59,067 nt of DNA from Bacteroidota bacterium. GTDB lineage: Bacteria > Bacteroidota > Bacteroidia > Bacteroidales > F082. The stretch spans positions 1 to 59,067 of the forward strand of contig QIKE01000023.1 of the NCBI GenBank assembly GCA_003232915.1. The letters are read 5' to 3'. The notes under the pieces were generated by a model. It saw only the letters and a list, made by a program, of their open reading frames with translations. It was not told the origin of the DNA and made no database searches. The position numbers and the translations under genes are program-made. Positions 15,427-26,115 of the stretch are shown here, piece after piece (the stretch's first letter is position 1; each line of letters begins with the position of its first letter).

Positions 15427-16788
15427 TTACAAACCGTCTGCAATCATCTTTCCCTGTTTAATTCTGTCTGCCATGCCTATACCATTACGGATATTACCTG
15501 CTAACACCAAATTGGGAAATTCATTCTGCAAAGCATCAATAGATTCATACCTCATTTTACTATCGGCACAATACTGTGGAATGGCATTGGAGTGTCGCAT
15601 AATCCTGAAAAGATCAGGATTAAATTCGTGTAGTTCTAGTAAGTCTTTAAGTTCTCTTTCAACTAATTTTTTAATCCCTTTATCATCAAGCTCACAAAGT
15701 TCCTGGCGTCTCACACCGCCGATGAAGATGGTCATCAATGCGCCTTTTTCAGGTGCACGCCCTTCAAAAAGACTCGACATAAACATGATGCCCAAAATAT
15801 CCCTCTTCTCACAGTGTGGAATTAAAGCTCCAAAAGCGTCTAAAGGTCTACCCAACCATTTCTTAAATCCAACCGCCACTTCAATAACACGGGTATAATG
15901 CAAGGATTCAATTTTATTAAGGTGTTTACTATTAAAAAAGGGAAACAAATTCCTGAGTGCATATGCACCTACCGTACTTACAACTTGCTTCGCCAGTATT
16001 TCAATTGCATCACCTTTGACAACAGACCCTTTGAGCAAATATCCATTGTTACACTTTGCAATGGTTATTTGCTGTAAGTCAAACAAGCATTTTTCTGCTC
16101 CGGCTGATTGTTGTAAGGCTTCCGTAAAACGGGACAGACCACCTTTAACAGAAAATATTTTTCGAGTGGCTTTTTTTGCTTCCAGATCTTTTTTTCTTCT
16201 TTTTTTCTTGATGGCCCCTCCAATGAAGCTACCATACTCTTGTTCCAGATTGTATAATTTGGGCAAAGCATATTTTGGTACCAGTTGAGCCGGATCTCCG
16301 GCATAAATACCGAGGACAAAAGGATCGACGGCATAATCTAAAAAACTCTTTCCCATCCTGCGTTTGACGAGATGGGCCAGATTTTCATCGGGGTCGGTCC
16401 CAGGATTACGAAAGGGTTCACCCAACAAGCGAAATTTATCTTTCCAGCTAAACAAGCGTGTTGTTATGCCTCCAATGAGACCTGATGGCAGTGTTTCCAA
16501 TTTGCCATTCATTAGTATGTATCGTTTTTCTGATATTTTATCAGCTAATTCACAGCTAATGTCTGTCTTTAAATCATCAAATAGGTTAGCTACTTCAGGA
16601 TGAGAAATGACACCCGTATTGGGGCCCGTTTCATAAATAAAACCATTTTCACTAACTGTACCAATCACGCCTCCTGGACGGTTTTGTTTATCCACTATTA
16701 AAAAATCGCGGTTCTTTTTGGCTAAATAATGCGCACAGGTTAATCCGGTTAAACCGGCGCCCAATATGATGATGTCTGTCCGTTGCAT
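15427..16788 (-). CDS. hemY: Protoporphyrinogen oxidase (flavin, HemY/HemG type)
   Basis: 453 residues. The N-terminal FAD-binding motif is intact (IIILGAGLTGLTCAHYLAKK then DKQNRPGGVIGT). Further family marks are YETGPNTGVI, the LDYAVDPFVLGIYAGDP segment typical of PPO and the C-terminal FAD segment NLVLAGNIRNGIGMADRI. It oxidises protoporphyrinogen IX (or coproporphyrinogen, in the coproporphyrin branch) by six electrons and normally needs oxygen. The operon has hemN upstream and ferrochelatase downstream, which fits the classical protoporphyrin route. The stop codon directly abuts the hemN side of the operon. Confidence 0.93.
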   Translation of the reverse strand: MQRTDIIILGAGLTGLTCAHYLAKKNRDFLIVDKQNRPGGVIGTVSENGFIYETGPNTGVISHPEVANLFDDLKTDISCELADKISEKRYILMNGKLETLPSGLIGGITTRLFSWKDKFRLLGEPFRNPGTDPDENLAHLVKRRMGKSFLDYAVDPFVLGIYAGDPAQLVPKYALPKLYNLEQEYGSFIGGAIKKKRRKKDLEAKKATRKIFSVKGGLSRFTEALQQSAGAEKCLFDLQQITIAKCNNGYLLKGSVVKGDAIEILAKQVVSTVGAYALRNLFPFFNSKHLNKIESLHYTRVIEVAVGFKKWLGRPLDAFGALIPHCEKRDILGIMFMSSLFEGRAPEKGALMTIFIGGVRRQELCELDDKGIKKLVERELKDLLELHEFNPDLFRIMRHSNAIPQYCADSKMRYESIDALQNEFPNLVLAGNIRNGIGMADRIKQGKMIADGL

Positions 16789-18165
16789 TTAAATTGTTTT
16801 TGAATACCGGTTTTCGATAATGTTTAATTGTGGGTCAAAAGTCATAGCAATATTTCTAACGACAAAAGAGCTATCATCGTTGATTTTAAGTTGTTCTTTA
16901 TTAATTTCCAGTAAATTATCAGCTAAGAAAGGTGATAATTTATTTGTATTGTAGGCAACTATTTGTTTCACTTCATCTGCGTCCATTCCATACATCAGTC
17001 CAACTTTGTGAAAATCAACAAACAAATTGCACATCACTTCATTAATTACTGTGCGAATGACTTTTTCGTTTTTGTTGACCTGATATCCCCGTTCAACGGC
17101 CCACCCATTTTTATTGATGCTTACGATATAATCTTTGATGGATTTTGTGTTTTGAAAATAGCCGTTGTCAAGTTGTGCGATGGAGGATGATCCAAAACCA
17201 TACACCTGACCGGTAGTTTCGCGTGTGCAGTAACCCTGGAAATTACGGTGCAATTTTTTATTAACCAATGCTTTAGATAGTTTGTCTTCAGGTTTGGCAT
17301 AATGATCTATACCAATAGGTATATAGCCATTTTCTGTAAGTAGCGCATAAGCCGTTTCCATAAGTGCCAGTTTTTCTTCTGCATTGGGAATGCCAGTTTT
17401 TTCCAACACTGATTGGGCTTTTTTCACCCAGGGTACATGTGCATAGGAGAAAGTTGCCAATCTGTCAGGGCTGATCTCGATCACCTTTTCAATACTTTTC
17501 CTAAAACTTTCTACCGTTTGGCCTGGCAATCCATAGATCAGATCAAAGTTTACCCCTTCAAAACCGTTTTCCTTCATTCTTTTCACAAGTGCTTCCACAG
17601 GAAGCTTTGAGGGTAGGCGATTAACAATTCTCAGGACGTCATTATTAAAATCCTGTATTCCCAAGCTCAATCTGTTAAAACCCTGGGCTGCAAGTTGGTC
17701 AATATGCTCCAACTCCAGATAGGCAGGGCTACACTCCATAGCTATTTCAGGATGTGCATCAAGCTCAAAACGATCCATAAACAAGTCCATAATCTCCTTT
17801 ACCATATCAAGCGGAATAGAGTTGGGTGTTCCCCCTCCCCAGTGTATCTGTAATACTTTCCGGTTGTGATCAAGCAAATCAGCTACATTGTTGATTTCCT
17901 TTTTCACCGCATCAATATAACTCCTGAACAAATCCAAGTTTTTACTACCAGAGGTGTTGCATCCGCAAAAATGGCACAATACCGGACAAAATGGAATATG
18001 AACATAAAGCGAAATGCCCTGTGGATAATCATTGTTGGACTTTATGATGGCATTTTTATAGTCCTCTACCGAAATATCAGTATGAAAGTAGTTGGCAGGG
18101 GGATAGCTCGTGTATCTTGGCCCCGGTTGGTTATATTTTAATATTAAGTCTTTATTAATATGCAT
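16789..18165 (-). CDS. hemN: Oxygen-independent coproporphyrinogen III dehydrogenase
   Basis: 458 residues from the ATG at 18165. A TTG at 18186 would overlap hemE, and the ATG leaves a 5-base gap. The radical-SAM cluster motif CxxxCxxC plus the extra HemN cysteine is present (HIPFCPVLCHFCGCNT). PGPRYTSYPPANYF at the N-terminus and GGGTPNSIP are HemN hallmarks. It decarboxylates coproporphyrinogen III to protoporphyrinogen IX anaerobically using SAM. The pairing with an oxygen-type PPO downstream suggests life near the oxic-anoxic boundary, or that the PPO uses another acceptor. Confidence 0.95.
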   Translation of the reverse strand: MHINKDLILKYNQPGPRYTSYPPANYFHTDISVEDYKNAIIKSNNDYPQGISLYVHIPFCPVLCHFCGCNTSGSKNLDLFRSYIDAVKKEINNVADLLDHNRKVLQIHWGGGTPNSIPLDMVKEIMDLFMDRFELDAHPEIAMECSPAYLELEHIDQLAAQGFNRLSLGIQDFNNDVLRIVNRLPSKLPVEALVKRMKENGFEGVNFDLIYGLPGQTVESFRKSIEKVIEISPDRLATFSYAHVPWVKKAQSVLEKTGIPNAEEKLALMETAYALLTENGYIPIGIDHYAKPEDKLSKALVNKKLHRNFQGYCTRETTGQVYGFGSSSIAQLDNGYFQNTKSIKDYIVSINKNGWAVERGYQVNKNEKVIRTVINEVMCNLFVDFHKVGLMYGMDADEVKQIVAYNTNKLSPFLADNLLEINKEQLKINDDSSFVVRNIAMTFDPQLNIIENRYSKTI

Positions 18166-18170
18166 AATTC

Positions 18171-19202
18171 CTAGTTCCTTTTCCAATCAACAGTTTTAAT
18201 CCAATCAACAACAAATTTCAGGTTCTCAAAAGGAATATTGGGCAATACCCCATGGCCAAGATTAAAGATCCATTTATGCTCTCTACTTCCAAAGGGCAGG
18301 TATTTCTCCAATTCTTTCCTGATGGTTTCTTTGTCGAGAGTAAGAATACGTGGGTCGAAGTTTCCTTGTACACCCATCTCCGGGCCAATCATTTCTTTGG
18401 CATCTTCGAGAGACATCTGCCAATCCACACCGACAAAATCAATTTTTTCATTTTTTAGCGCTCTCATACCTGCTCCTAAACCTTTCGGGTAAAAAATAAC
18501 CGGCGTTCCAGTTTCTTGAACAGAGTGCAAAATTCGCCTTACAAAAGGCATCACTATTTCATTGTAAAAAGTATAAGGTACTAAACCGGCATGCGTTTCA
18601 AATAATTGGAATGTGCTGATACCATGTTTTACCTGATTTAAGGCATATTCAATGGATAGGTCTGCAATTGCTTCAAATAGCTTTTTTGTGGTTACCTTAT
18701 CGCGATACATCAGCCCAACAGCATCAGGAAAACTGTGGTTGGAACTAATACCCTGTATCATATAACACAAGGTTGTAAGAGGTGCACCGCAGAAACCTAT
18801 CAAGGGTGTATCGGTGGATTTGGAAGCCATAACAGCATCAATAGCCTTATACACATTCCGGAGTTTATCAGGGTTGGGGTTCAGAAAGGCAACAGGATCT
18901 TTTACATCTTTAAGGGCTGTTTCAAAACGTGGACCATGGTCAGTAAATTCTAACTTCATACCCATGGCTTCGGGAATTACAAGTATGTCGGAAAAAAGTA
19001 TAGCTGCATCTACACCTAGCTGATGAACAGGCTGAAGGGTTACTTCTGCCGCTAATTCCGGGATGTTCATCAGTTCGTGAAAACTGTATTTTTCTCTCAA
19101 TTTCAGGTAATCGGGAATAATCCTTCCTGCCTGTCGCATAAACCATACCGGTGGCCTGTCGTGCTTTATCCCTTTCAGGGTATCAATAAATATATTGTTC
19201 AT
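18171..19202 (-). CDS. hemE: Uroporphyrinogen decarboxylase
   Basis: 343 residues. The signature RPPVWFMRQAGRIIPDY lies at residues 16-32, and FSDILVIPEAMG and GFCGAPLTTLCYMIQG follow. The C-terminal NLGHGVLPNIPFENL segment carries the conserved histidine. It removes four acetate carboxyls from uroporphyrinogen III to give coproporphyrinogen III in the cytoplasm. It is placed between hemL and hemN, which matches the order of the late pathway. Confidence 0.97.
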   Translation of the reverse strand: MNNIFIDTLKGIKHDRPPVWFMRQAGRIIPDYLKLREKYSFHELMNIPELAAEVTLQPVHQLGVDAAILFSDILVIPEAMGMKLEFTDHGPRFETALKDVKDPVAFLNPNPDKLRNVYKAIDAVMASKSTDTPLIGFCGAPLTTLCYMIQGISSNHSFPDAVGLMYRDKVTTKKLFEAIADLSIEYALNQVKHGISTFQLFETHAGLVPYTFYNEIVMPFVRRILHSVQETGTPVIFYPKGLGAGMRALKNEKIDFVGVDWQMSLEDAKEMIGPEMGVQGNFDPRILTLDKETIRKELEKYLPFGSREHKWIFNLGHGVLPNIPFENLKFVVDWIKTVDWKRN

Positions 19203-19265
19203 CTTTTTGGGTTTCTTTTTTTAGCATTTCTTCCCAATTGCAAATCCGGCAGAATTAACTGTTTC

Positions 19266-20558
19266 TTAAGACAGACTTTTCATCGCTTTTAAGCTCGCTG
19301 CAATACAATTGTCAATATCTTTATTTGTATGTGCTCTTGAAATAAACGTGGCTTCAAATTGTGAAGGTGCCATATAGATACCGTTTTCCAACAATTTTCT
19401 AAAGTATTTTGCAAATTTACCGGTATCCGATGCCATTGCTTCATCAAATGAAGTTACTTCATCTTTATCGGTAAAGAAAAGGGTAAGCAATGAGCCTACA
19501 CGGTTGATAATACCGTTTGTGCCTGTTTTTTCCAGATTTGCACGGAGGCCTACTTCCAATCGTGCTGCTTTTTTTTCTATATCATCATAAAAACCGAATG
19601 TTTCGTTCAAGGCTTTCAACATAGCCAAACCTGCTGCCATAGCGAGAGGATTGCCTGAAAGAGTCCCGGCTTGATAAACAGGACCTTCCGGTGCCAGCAA
19701 ATTCATAATCTCCGCTTTACCCCCATACGCTCCTACTGGTAAACCTCCACCGATAATCTTGCCTAAAGTGGTTAAATCGGGATACACACCAAAGTATTCC
19801 TGTGCACCACCTCTTGCCAGTCTAAAACCGGTAATTACCTCATCAAATATAAGTACGGTGCCATAATCATCGGTAAGTTTTCTCAAGCCTTCAAGAAATC
19901 CTTCATTAGGTGGCACAACCCCCATATTTGCTGCTACCGGTTCCACAATGACGGAGGCAATGTTTTTGCCATGAAGTCGAAATAATTCTTCTACTGATTT
20001 TAAATTATTGTAATCGGCCAGCAAGGTGTCTTGAGCTGTAGCTGCTGTAACACCTGGGCTGTCAGGTAGTCCCAGAGTAATGGCACCGGAGCCGGCTTTG
20101 ATAAGGAAACTGTCGGCATGGCCGTGGTAGTTGCCTGCAAATTTTACAAACATGTCTCTTTTAGTGTATGCTCTAGATAGACGCAAGGCACTCATTGTAG
20201 CTTCAGTACCGGAATTTACCATCCGCACCTTATCAATGGAAGGCACCATTTGAACAATGAGTTCAGCAATTTCGGTTTCCATTGTTGTTGGAGCACCAAA
20301 ACTTGTTCCTTTTTGTGCAGCCTCCTGAATAGCATCTAAAATGGTTTTATTGGCATGACCAAGAATAAGTGGTCCCCAAGAAGAGACAAAATCAATATAT
20401 TCGTTACCATCAATATCTTTAATGGTTGAGCCTTTTGCACTTGATATTACAACGGGGTCAATACCTACACTTTTAAATGCCCTTACGGGTGAGTTGACAC
20501 CTCCGGGAATTACTTTTCCGGCCCTGGCAAAAGCTCTCTGGCTTTTTTCATAGTTCAT
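19266..20558 (-). CDS. hemL: Glutamate-1-semialdehyde 2,1-aminomutase
   Basis: 430 residues, family length. PLP aminotransferase class III features: [52 protein letters not shown] and the PLP lysine in [18 protein letters not shown]. It converts glutamate-1-semialdehyde from HemA into 5-aminolevulinate. Presence of both hemA and hemL shows the C5 pathway is used, not ALA synthase. The 17-base gap from hemB indicates one transcript. Confidence 0.97.
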   Translation of the reverse strand: MNYEKSQRAFARAGKVIPGGVNSPVRAFKSVGIDPVVISSAKGSTIKDIDGNEYIDFVSSWGPLILGHANKTILDAIQEAAQKGTSFGAPTTMETEIAELIVQMVPSIDKVRMVNSGTEATMSALRLSRAYTKRDMFVKFAGNYHGHADSFLIKAGSGAITLGLPDSPGVTAATAQDTLLADYNNLKSVEELFRLHGKNIASVIVEPVAANMGVVPPNEGFLEGLRKLTDDYGTVLIFDEVITGFRLARGGAQEYFGVYPDLTTLGKIIGGGLPVGAYGGKAEIMNLLAPEGPVYQAGTLSGNPLAMAAGLAMLKALNETFGFYDDIEKKAARLEVGLRANLEKTGTNGIINRVGSLLTLFFTDKDEVTSFDEAMASDTGKFAKYFRKLLENGIYMAPSQFEATFISRAHTNKDIDNCIAASLKAMKSLS

Positions 20559-20575
20559 TTTAATTAATTTTCTTT

Positions 20576-21559
20576 TTATTGTTTTTCTTTTTTTAGAATT
20601 GCGGCCATTTGTGGGGCATGATACGTGATAATAATGTCAGCTCCGGCTCTTTTGATGGAGGTTAATATTTCTTTGATGATCCTGTCTTCATCAATCCAGC
20701 CATTGGCAGCAGCAGCTTTCACCATCGAAAATTCACCGCTAACATTGTAAGCTGCTATAGGTATATTAAAAGTATCTTTCACTCTTCTGATTACATCAAG
20801 ATAACTCAAAGCCGGCTTCACCATTACAATGTCTGCACCTTCAATCAAGTCTTCTTCTATCTCGCGCAAAGCCTCGTTGGAATTGGCAGGATCCATTTGG
20901 TAGGTCGAACGGTTTCCAAATTTTGGAGCACTTTCGGCGGCTTCACGGAAAGGGCCATAAAAAGCAGAAGCATATTTGGCTGAATAAGATAAAATGGGTA
21001 TATTATAAAAGCCATTTTCGTCCAACACCTCCCTGATTCTTCCTACACGACCGTCCATCATATCACTCGGAGCTATAATATCTGCACCGGCTTCAGCGAG
21101 CGAAACAGATTGTTTTGCCAAAGTTTCTAATGTAAGGTCATTGTGAACGTCTCCATCCACGATGGTTCCGCAATGACCATGCGTCGTGTATTCGCAATTA
21201 CATACATCGGCCACTACCATGATGTCGTCTATTTCGTCCTTTATCGCCCTGATGGCCTGCTGAACAATTCCATCTGCCACACAGGCAACGTAGCCATGTT
21301 CATCTTTGGTTTCTGGAATTCCAAATAATAAAACTGTTCTGATTCCGTCAGCTACCAGCGTTTTACATTCTTCAACAAGCAGATCAACAGATAATTGAAA
21401 GTTGCCTGGCATTGAAGATATTGGGTTTCTTACGTTTTTGCCAGGCCGTACGAAAAGTGGCATTATCAAATCATCAAGTGATACAACGGTTTCGCGTACC
21501 ATATCCCTAAGGATTACTGTTTTCCTCAGTCTTCTGAGTCTAGTTTCTGGAAATGACAT
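20576..21559 (-). CDS. hemB: Porphobilinogen synthase (ALA dehydratase)
   Basis: 327 residues. It condenses two 5-aminolevulinate molecules into porphobilinogen. Visible features: metal-site cysteines in [14 protein letters not shown], which points to a zinc-dependent enzyme; [10 protein letters not shown]; and the two active-site lysines in [14 protein letters not shown] and [11 protein letters not shown]. It lies between hemD and hemL. Confidence 0.97.
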   Translation of the reverse strand: MSFPETRLRRLRKTVILRDMVRETVVSLDDLIMPLFVRPGKNVRNPISSMPGNFQLSVDLLVEECKTLVADGIRTVLLFGIPETKDEHGYVACVADGIVQQAIRAIKDEIDDIMVVADVCNCEYTTHGHCGTIVDGDVHNDLTLETLAKQSVSLAEAGADIIAPSDMMDGRVGRIREVLDENGFYNIPILSYSAKYASAFYGPFREAAESAPKFGNRSTYQMDPANSNEALREIEEDLIEGADIVMVKPALSYLDVIRRVKDTFNIPIAAYNVSGEFSMVKAAAANGWIDEDRIIKEILTSIKRAGADIIITYHAPQMAAILKKEKQ

Positions 21560-21612
21560 AACTTTTTGTTTTTTAAATTTGTTATTATTACTTTCTTTTT
21601 GTGTTATTACTT

Positions 21613-22410
21613 TTATTCAGGTTTATTTGCCTCCATTAGCCTTATCTCCTTCAAACGGGTCGTCGCAAAAAAATTATCAATCCCTTTTATCAAACCTTCT
21701 TTGCCAGAGGGTTTGGCAACTACAAGTGGTTTTAATCCTTCAGTTCGTAAAGCTTCTTCTGTTGTTGGGCCAAGACAAGCGATCTTTAATTTACTCAAAT
21801 CCATCACTCCGGTGGTATGGTGCATAAAACTTCTGAATCCCGAAGGACTCGTAAAAAGTATCAGATCATAGTCGCCTTTCACTATCCTGTGTAGAATGTG
21901 TGTATCCACGGCTTGCACAAAAACGGTACGATACACATTTAAGCGGTCAACTTTTACTTTTGATTTCAAACTTTCCTCTAATAAGGGTGAAGCCAGGTCG
22001 CCAAGTACAAGTAACACTTTATCACCGGATTGAAGTATTGGATATAGGTTTTTTAATAAATCAACAGCGGTGTTTCCGAAATTAGTTACTTTTGGCTTTA
22101 AGCCGTGATCTTGTAAAGCCATATACGTTCTTTTGCCGAATACAGCAGTCTTGAATGGATAATCAGATATTTCTGTATGCGCAGATTTAAGCTGTTTAAA
22201 AAAATTATCAACACCTTTACTACTGGTAAATATTAGCCATTGATAGGTTTTACCATCTATAATATTTTGTAAGTTCCTCGAAGAGATTTTCGATTGAATG
22301 ATTTCAATCATTGGTAAAGATAATACGATAACCCCTAACCTCTGCAGGTTCTCTCCTATCAGGTCTGGTGAACCCGTCGGACCTGTGTTAATGATGATTT
22401 TTCCTTCCAT
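21613..22410 (-). CDS. hemD: Uroporphyrinogen-III synthase
   Basis: 265 residues, a fast-evolving family with few fixed residues. The two-domain pattern is seen in [53 protein letters not shown] and [19 protein letters not shown]. The last two are the most conserved HemD segments. It cyclises hydroxymethylbilane with ring D inversion. Position directly after hemC supports the call. Confidence 0.92.
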   Translation of the reverse strand: MEGKIIINTGPTGSPDLIGENLQRLGVIVLSLPMIEIIQSKISSRNLQNIIDGKTYQWLIFTSSKGVDNFFKQLKSAHTEISDYPFKTAVFGKRTYMALQDHGLKPKVTNFGNTAVDLLKNLYPILQSGDKVLLVLGDLASPLLEESLKSKVKVDRLNVYRTVFVQAVDTHILHRIVKGDYDLILFTSPSGFRSFMHHTTGVMDLSKLKIACLGPTTEEALRTEGLKPLVVAKPSGKEGLIKGIDNFFATTRLKEIRLMEANKPE

Positions 22411-22432
22411 AATTACAATATGCCTGATCGTT

Positions 22433-23377
22433 TTAAGTGCCGGGCAAATTTGTGTTTCTAATATTTTCCAAAATTTCTGCGGCTCCTTTATCTACCATTT
22501 TTTTAGATACGTCCAGTGCAATTTCCACTGCTTTATCAATGTTGCCATTTTGGGTAACCCTAATGACTTGTTCCCCTTTTAAATCAGCTATCAAGCCGGT
22601 AATTGTGTAAGTGCTCCCTTCAATAGTTGAATAACAACCGATTGGGATCTGACAGCCACCTTCCATATATTTCAGAAAAGCCCTTTCGGCAGTTGTTACA
22701 AGCATAGTTTCTTTGTGGTTGATATTTCTCATAACGGCTTCGACGGCTTCATCGTTTTTACGTATTTCAATGCCAATAGCCCCCTGACTCACAGCAGGTA
22801 CCATAATATCGACAGCAATGATTTCAGTTATCCTTTCGTACAGATTCAGGCGTTGTAAGCCCGTGGCCGCCATTATCATAGCATCACAATAACCATTGTC
22901 CATTTTTGCTAAACGTGTATTTATATTGCCTCTGATATCCACAATCTTGAAATTAGAATTGTAGGCCAGCAATTGTGCTCTTCTTCGTAAGCTTGAGGTA
23001 GCTATCACATCTTCAGGGCATAGTTCGCTTAAGGGTTTACCGTTTTTACTCACCAGTGCATCGCGAACTTCAGAGCGTTTCAGTACGGCACCTAATGTTA
23101 AACCTTCAGGAAAAAAAGTGGGCAGGTCTTTCAAACTATGTACGGCCAAATCTACTTCCCTATTCAAGAGGGCTACTTCCAATTCTTTGGTAAAAAGACC
23201 CTTATCGCTGATCTTAGATAAAGCAATATCATGTATTTTATCGCCTTTGGTATGAATAATTACGATTTCGGCTTTTATGGCCGGAAATTTTTCTTCGATG
23301 GTTTGCTTCACCTGATTGGCCTGGTATAGAGCAAGCCGGCTTCCCCTTGTTCCTATTATGATAATGTTATTTTCCAT
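22433..23377 (-). CDS. hemC: Hydroxymethylbilane synthase (porphobilinogen deaminase)
   Basis: 314 residues. It begins with IIIGTRGSRLALYQANQVK, and HSLKDLPTFFPEGL and SSLRRRAQLLAYNSNF follow. The cysteine that carries the dipyrromethane cofactor is in EGGCQIPIG. It links four porphobilinogen units into hydroxymethylbilane. Its start overlaps the hemA stop by 11 bases, implying translational coupling. Confidence 0.97.
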   Translation of the reverse strand: MENNIIIIGTRGSRLALYQANQVKQTIEEKFPAIKAEIVIIHTKGDKIHDIALSKISDKGLFTKELEVALLNREVDLAVHSLKDLPTFFPEGLTLGAVLKRSEVRDALVSKNGKPLSELCPEDVIATSSLRRRAQLLAYNSNFKIVDIRGNINTRLAKMDNGYCDAMIMAATGLQRLNLYERITEIIAVDIMVPAVSQGAIGIEIRKNDEAVEAVMRNINHKETMLVTTAERAFLKYMEGGCQIPIGCYSTIEGSTYTITGLIADLKGEQVIRVTQNGNIDKAVEIALDVSKKMVDKGAAEILENIRNTNLPGT

Positions 23378-24644
23378 TAGCTATGGTCAGTTCAAAGAGT
23401 TCATTTAACATTTTCAAGTGTTCTACTTTCCTTCCATTGTCAGTGAGATACTTAAGGTTTTCAATAATCAATCTCGAAAATTTATCAGCAATATGGCTGC
23501 CATAATCCTGAATGGGCTTGCGATCAGTATTATTTTTATACTTTCGGTAATTCTCAAATTCCATATTGTTGATTTTCCGGAAATTTTCCTGTATTTGACG
23601 AATGGTTGGCGACAGATTCAATGAGGATAACCACGTCATATAATTATCTGCCATTCTGTTGATAATTTCGTTGGCTTTGACAATTTCAGCTTTACGTTTT
23701 TTGTAAGTTTCCTGAATCACAATTTTCGTATCATCTACATTTAATAAGGTAACCGATTCGATTTTACAAACATTTTCAGCTACATTCCTAGGTACAGACA
23801 GATCAATAATGATTAACGGTCGAAAATTGCGTTCAGGCATAACCTCTTCAATCATTGATCTGGTAATTAAGGGTTTTACCGATCCAGTGGCTACTGTTAC
23901 GATGTCGCAGGTGATCAGATATTTTTTTATGCTGTTGAAAGGCACCGCGGTTGTCTTGAATTCTTTGGCAACCTCAACTGCTTTTTCAAAAGTTCTGTTT
24001 GTTATGTAAAGCTCCTTAAATCCTTTTTCAATGAGGCTTAACATCGACAGCCTACCCGTTTGACCGGCCCCTATCAACAACACAGATCGTGAAGCCATAT
24101 CAGGGCATTGCTGTTTCGCCAGCGTAGCTGCTGCCGAACTAACTGATGCAGCGCCTTCATTAATTTTTGTTTCGGTGCGAACACGTTTTCCTGCACTAAA
24201 TGTCCGGTTGAACAAACGGGTTAAAACAGGTCCGGCGCTATGTGCATGATCACTGATCAAAAAAGCATTTTTTACTTGACCAATAATCTGGTCTTCACCT
24301 AAAGCCATTGAGTTTAAACCGCATGCAACCTGAAATAAGTGTTTAACAGCTTCCAGACCTACAGCAAAATACATGTGATTCTTTACCGAAACGTCCAGAT
24401 TTTTGTAATCTGAAAACCTATTAAATACCATATCAAAGCCTTCCTGAATTGAAACTGTTTTGATATGAAAGTAGATTTCAGTACGGTTGCAGGTGGATAA
24501 TACAACTACTCCTGCAACGGCCTCTATTTGTTTTAGGTTTTTGATAAACTCATATATTTGGTCTTCAGTAAATGAAACCAATTCCCTGATTTCCACAGGT
24601 GCAGATTTATAATTCAAACCTATAAGCCCTATCATTCTTTCCAT
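23367..24644 (-). CDS. hemA: Glutamyl-tRNA reductase
   Basis: 425 residues. The N-terminal catalytic domain shows GLNYKSAPVEIRELVSF and the active cysteine in STCNRTEIYFH. NADPH-binding and hinge segments follow (GLNSMALGEDQIIGQVK, LLIGAGQTGRLSMLSL, IIDLSVPRNV), then a C-terminal helical dimerisation region. It reduces glutamyl-tRNA to glutamate-1-semialdehyde and is the usual control point of the C5 pathway. As first gene of the ten-gene hem operon, its promoter should be within 24645-24839, but I could not assign a convincing box there. Confidence 0.96.
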   Translation of the reverse strand: MERMIGLIGLNYKSAPVEIRELVSFTEDQIYEFIKNLKQIEAVAGVVVLSTCNRTEIYFHIKTVSIQEGFDMVFNRFSDYKNLDVSVKNHMYFAVGLEAVKHLFQVACGLNSMALGEDQIIGQVKNAFLISDHAHSAGPVLTRLFNRTFSAGKRVRTETKINEGAASVSSAAATLAKQQCPDMASRSVLLIGAGQTGRLSMLSLIEKGFKELYITNRTFEKAVEVAKEFKTTAVPFNSIKKYLITCDIVTVATGSVKPLITRSMIEEVMPERNFRPLIIIDLSVPRNVAENVCKIESVTLLNVDDTKIVIQETYKKRKAEIVKANEIINRMADNYMTWLSSLNLSPTIRQIQENFRKINNMEFENYRKYKNNTDRKPIQDYGSHIADKFSRLIIENLKYLTDNGRKVEHLKMLNELFELTIANGK

Positions 24645-24839
24645 TGCCTACCTAACAAGTAAAACTTTAAATAGCGGCAATATTAGATATCAAATCTGAA
24701 GAAAATTTGTAGAAACGTGCGTCGTGGGCAATACAGTGCCAATTTAAATAGTTTCCAGATAAAACACAATATTTGACAATGGATAAATGTCTGTAATTAA
24801 ACTGGTTTAAGACCGTTATACTTTAGAAAAGGAAATATG

Positions 24840-26111
24840 TTAATTTCTGAATTTAACAATTATTTTATGAAGGTTACGTTCATAAAGGTATTGTATATGG
24901 AAATTGTACAATTCACAGATCTTTTTGACCAACGATAATCCTAATCCTAGCGAATTACCTGTATTTTTTGTTTTCACAAAGCGGTTGAAAAGTTGTTCGG
25001 CAGGTATATTAAGCTTAGGGCCAGTATTGCTTATTTCAAAGGAATTGCTGCCAAGGTGAACAAATAATTTACCATTATCAAAATTATGCCTGATGGCATT
25101 TTTAAGGAGGTTCATAATGAGGATATCTGCCAATGCAGTGTTAACATTAATCTCAGTATCACTATCATTTTGCATTTCCGTCTCAAGAGTAATATTTCTT
25201 GCCGCTATTACTTCTTGAAAATTCTCAAGATGGTATTCAATCCTTTCTTTGAGACGCACATTTGACAATTCGGGAAATTGATTGTTCTCAATTCGTGTAA
25301 GCAGTATCAACACCTTGTTAATATTTGAGAGACGGCTTACCGCCATGTTGATGGAACCAATTAGTGCTATTTGTTCTTCTGAATAGCCAGGATACTGCAA
25401 CAATAATTCAATTTTAGCACGCATAATCGATAATGGTGTCTGGATTTCATGAGATGCATTCTCCGTAAACTCTTTCAGGCTAATGTAATCTTTGTGAATT
25501 CTTTCTGTCAGTTTTTCAAGTACGTGGTTGAGCGTCCGGAACTCCTCCACTTCTGAAACGGGCAAGTTCAGGTTTGGGTTATCCCGTAAGTTGTAGTTTT
25601 TTACTTTATTGACCGAGAAAAAGAAATCGTCCCAAAGTTTTTGGAAAAAATAACGGTTTAAAAAAAACATGGCAAAGATGAGGGCGATCAACATGAGTGT
25701 CATAGCGAATACAATTTGCTCAATAAGATTCTCAGCCTCCAGCATCGATCTAAAAATGGTAATCCTAAAGTTGTTACCTTCAACGATTGAATTGAACCTT
25801 AACAACCTGTATGGTGCATAGAGTTTCTCTTTTTTGTTGTACAGCACAGTATCCTTAAACATTTGACCGATGTGATAGTCGGATTCCACCGGTTCAATAT
25901 TGATCATGTTTTCAGTAATCAGATAACTATCATTTAACTTTTTATAGTTTTTCAACTCATTAACTATATTGTAACGTTGATTAATCAGCTCGTGATCAAC
26001 CTGTTTAATTATCATCAACTGAATAATCTTATAGAAAGATATCCCTCCAAAGAGGAAGATAAATAAGGCCATAGTTACTATTATAAGGCCGGTTTTATTA
26101 AGTAGTTTCAT
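24840..26111 (-). CDS. Two-component sensor histidine kinase
   Basis: 423 residues. Two transmembrane helices (about 10-34 and 131-153) flank a roughly 95-residue periplasmic sensor region. A HAMP-like linker leads to the phosphoacceptor His221 (ENASHEIQTPLSIM). N and G boxes follow (MNLLKNAIRHN and GLGLSLVKKIC), giving a complete HATPase_c domain. The cognate response regulator lies 4 bases upstream. No sensory ligand can be named. Location next to hemA raises heme or redox sensing as a possibility, without direct evidence. Confidence 0.93.
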   Translation of the reverse strand: MKLLNKTGLIIVTMALFIFLFGGISFYKIIQLMIIKQVDHELINQRYNIVNELKNYKKLNDSYLITENMINIEPVESDYHIGQMFKDTVLYNKKEKLYAPYRLLRFNSIVEGNNFRITIFRSMLEAENLIEQIVFAMTLMLIALIFAMFFLNRYFFQKLWDDFFFSVNKVKNYNLRDNPNLNLPVSEVEEFRTLNHVLEKLTERIHKDYISLKEFTENASHEIQTPLSIMRAKIELLLQYPGYSEEQIALIGSINMAVSRLSNINKVLILLTRIENNQFPELSNVRLKERIEYHLENFQEVIAARNITLETEMQNDSDTEINVNTALADILIMNLLKNAIRHNFDNGKLFVHLGSNSFEISNTGPKLNIPAEQLFNRFVKTKNTGNSLGLGLSLVKKICELYNFHIQYLYERNLHKIIVKFRN

Positions 26112-26115
26112 GGGT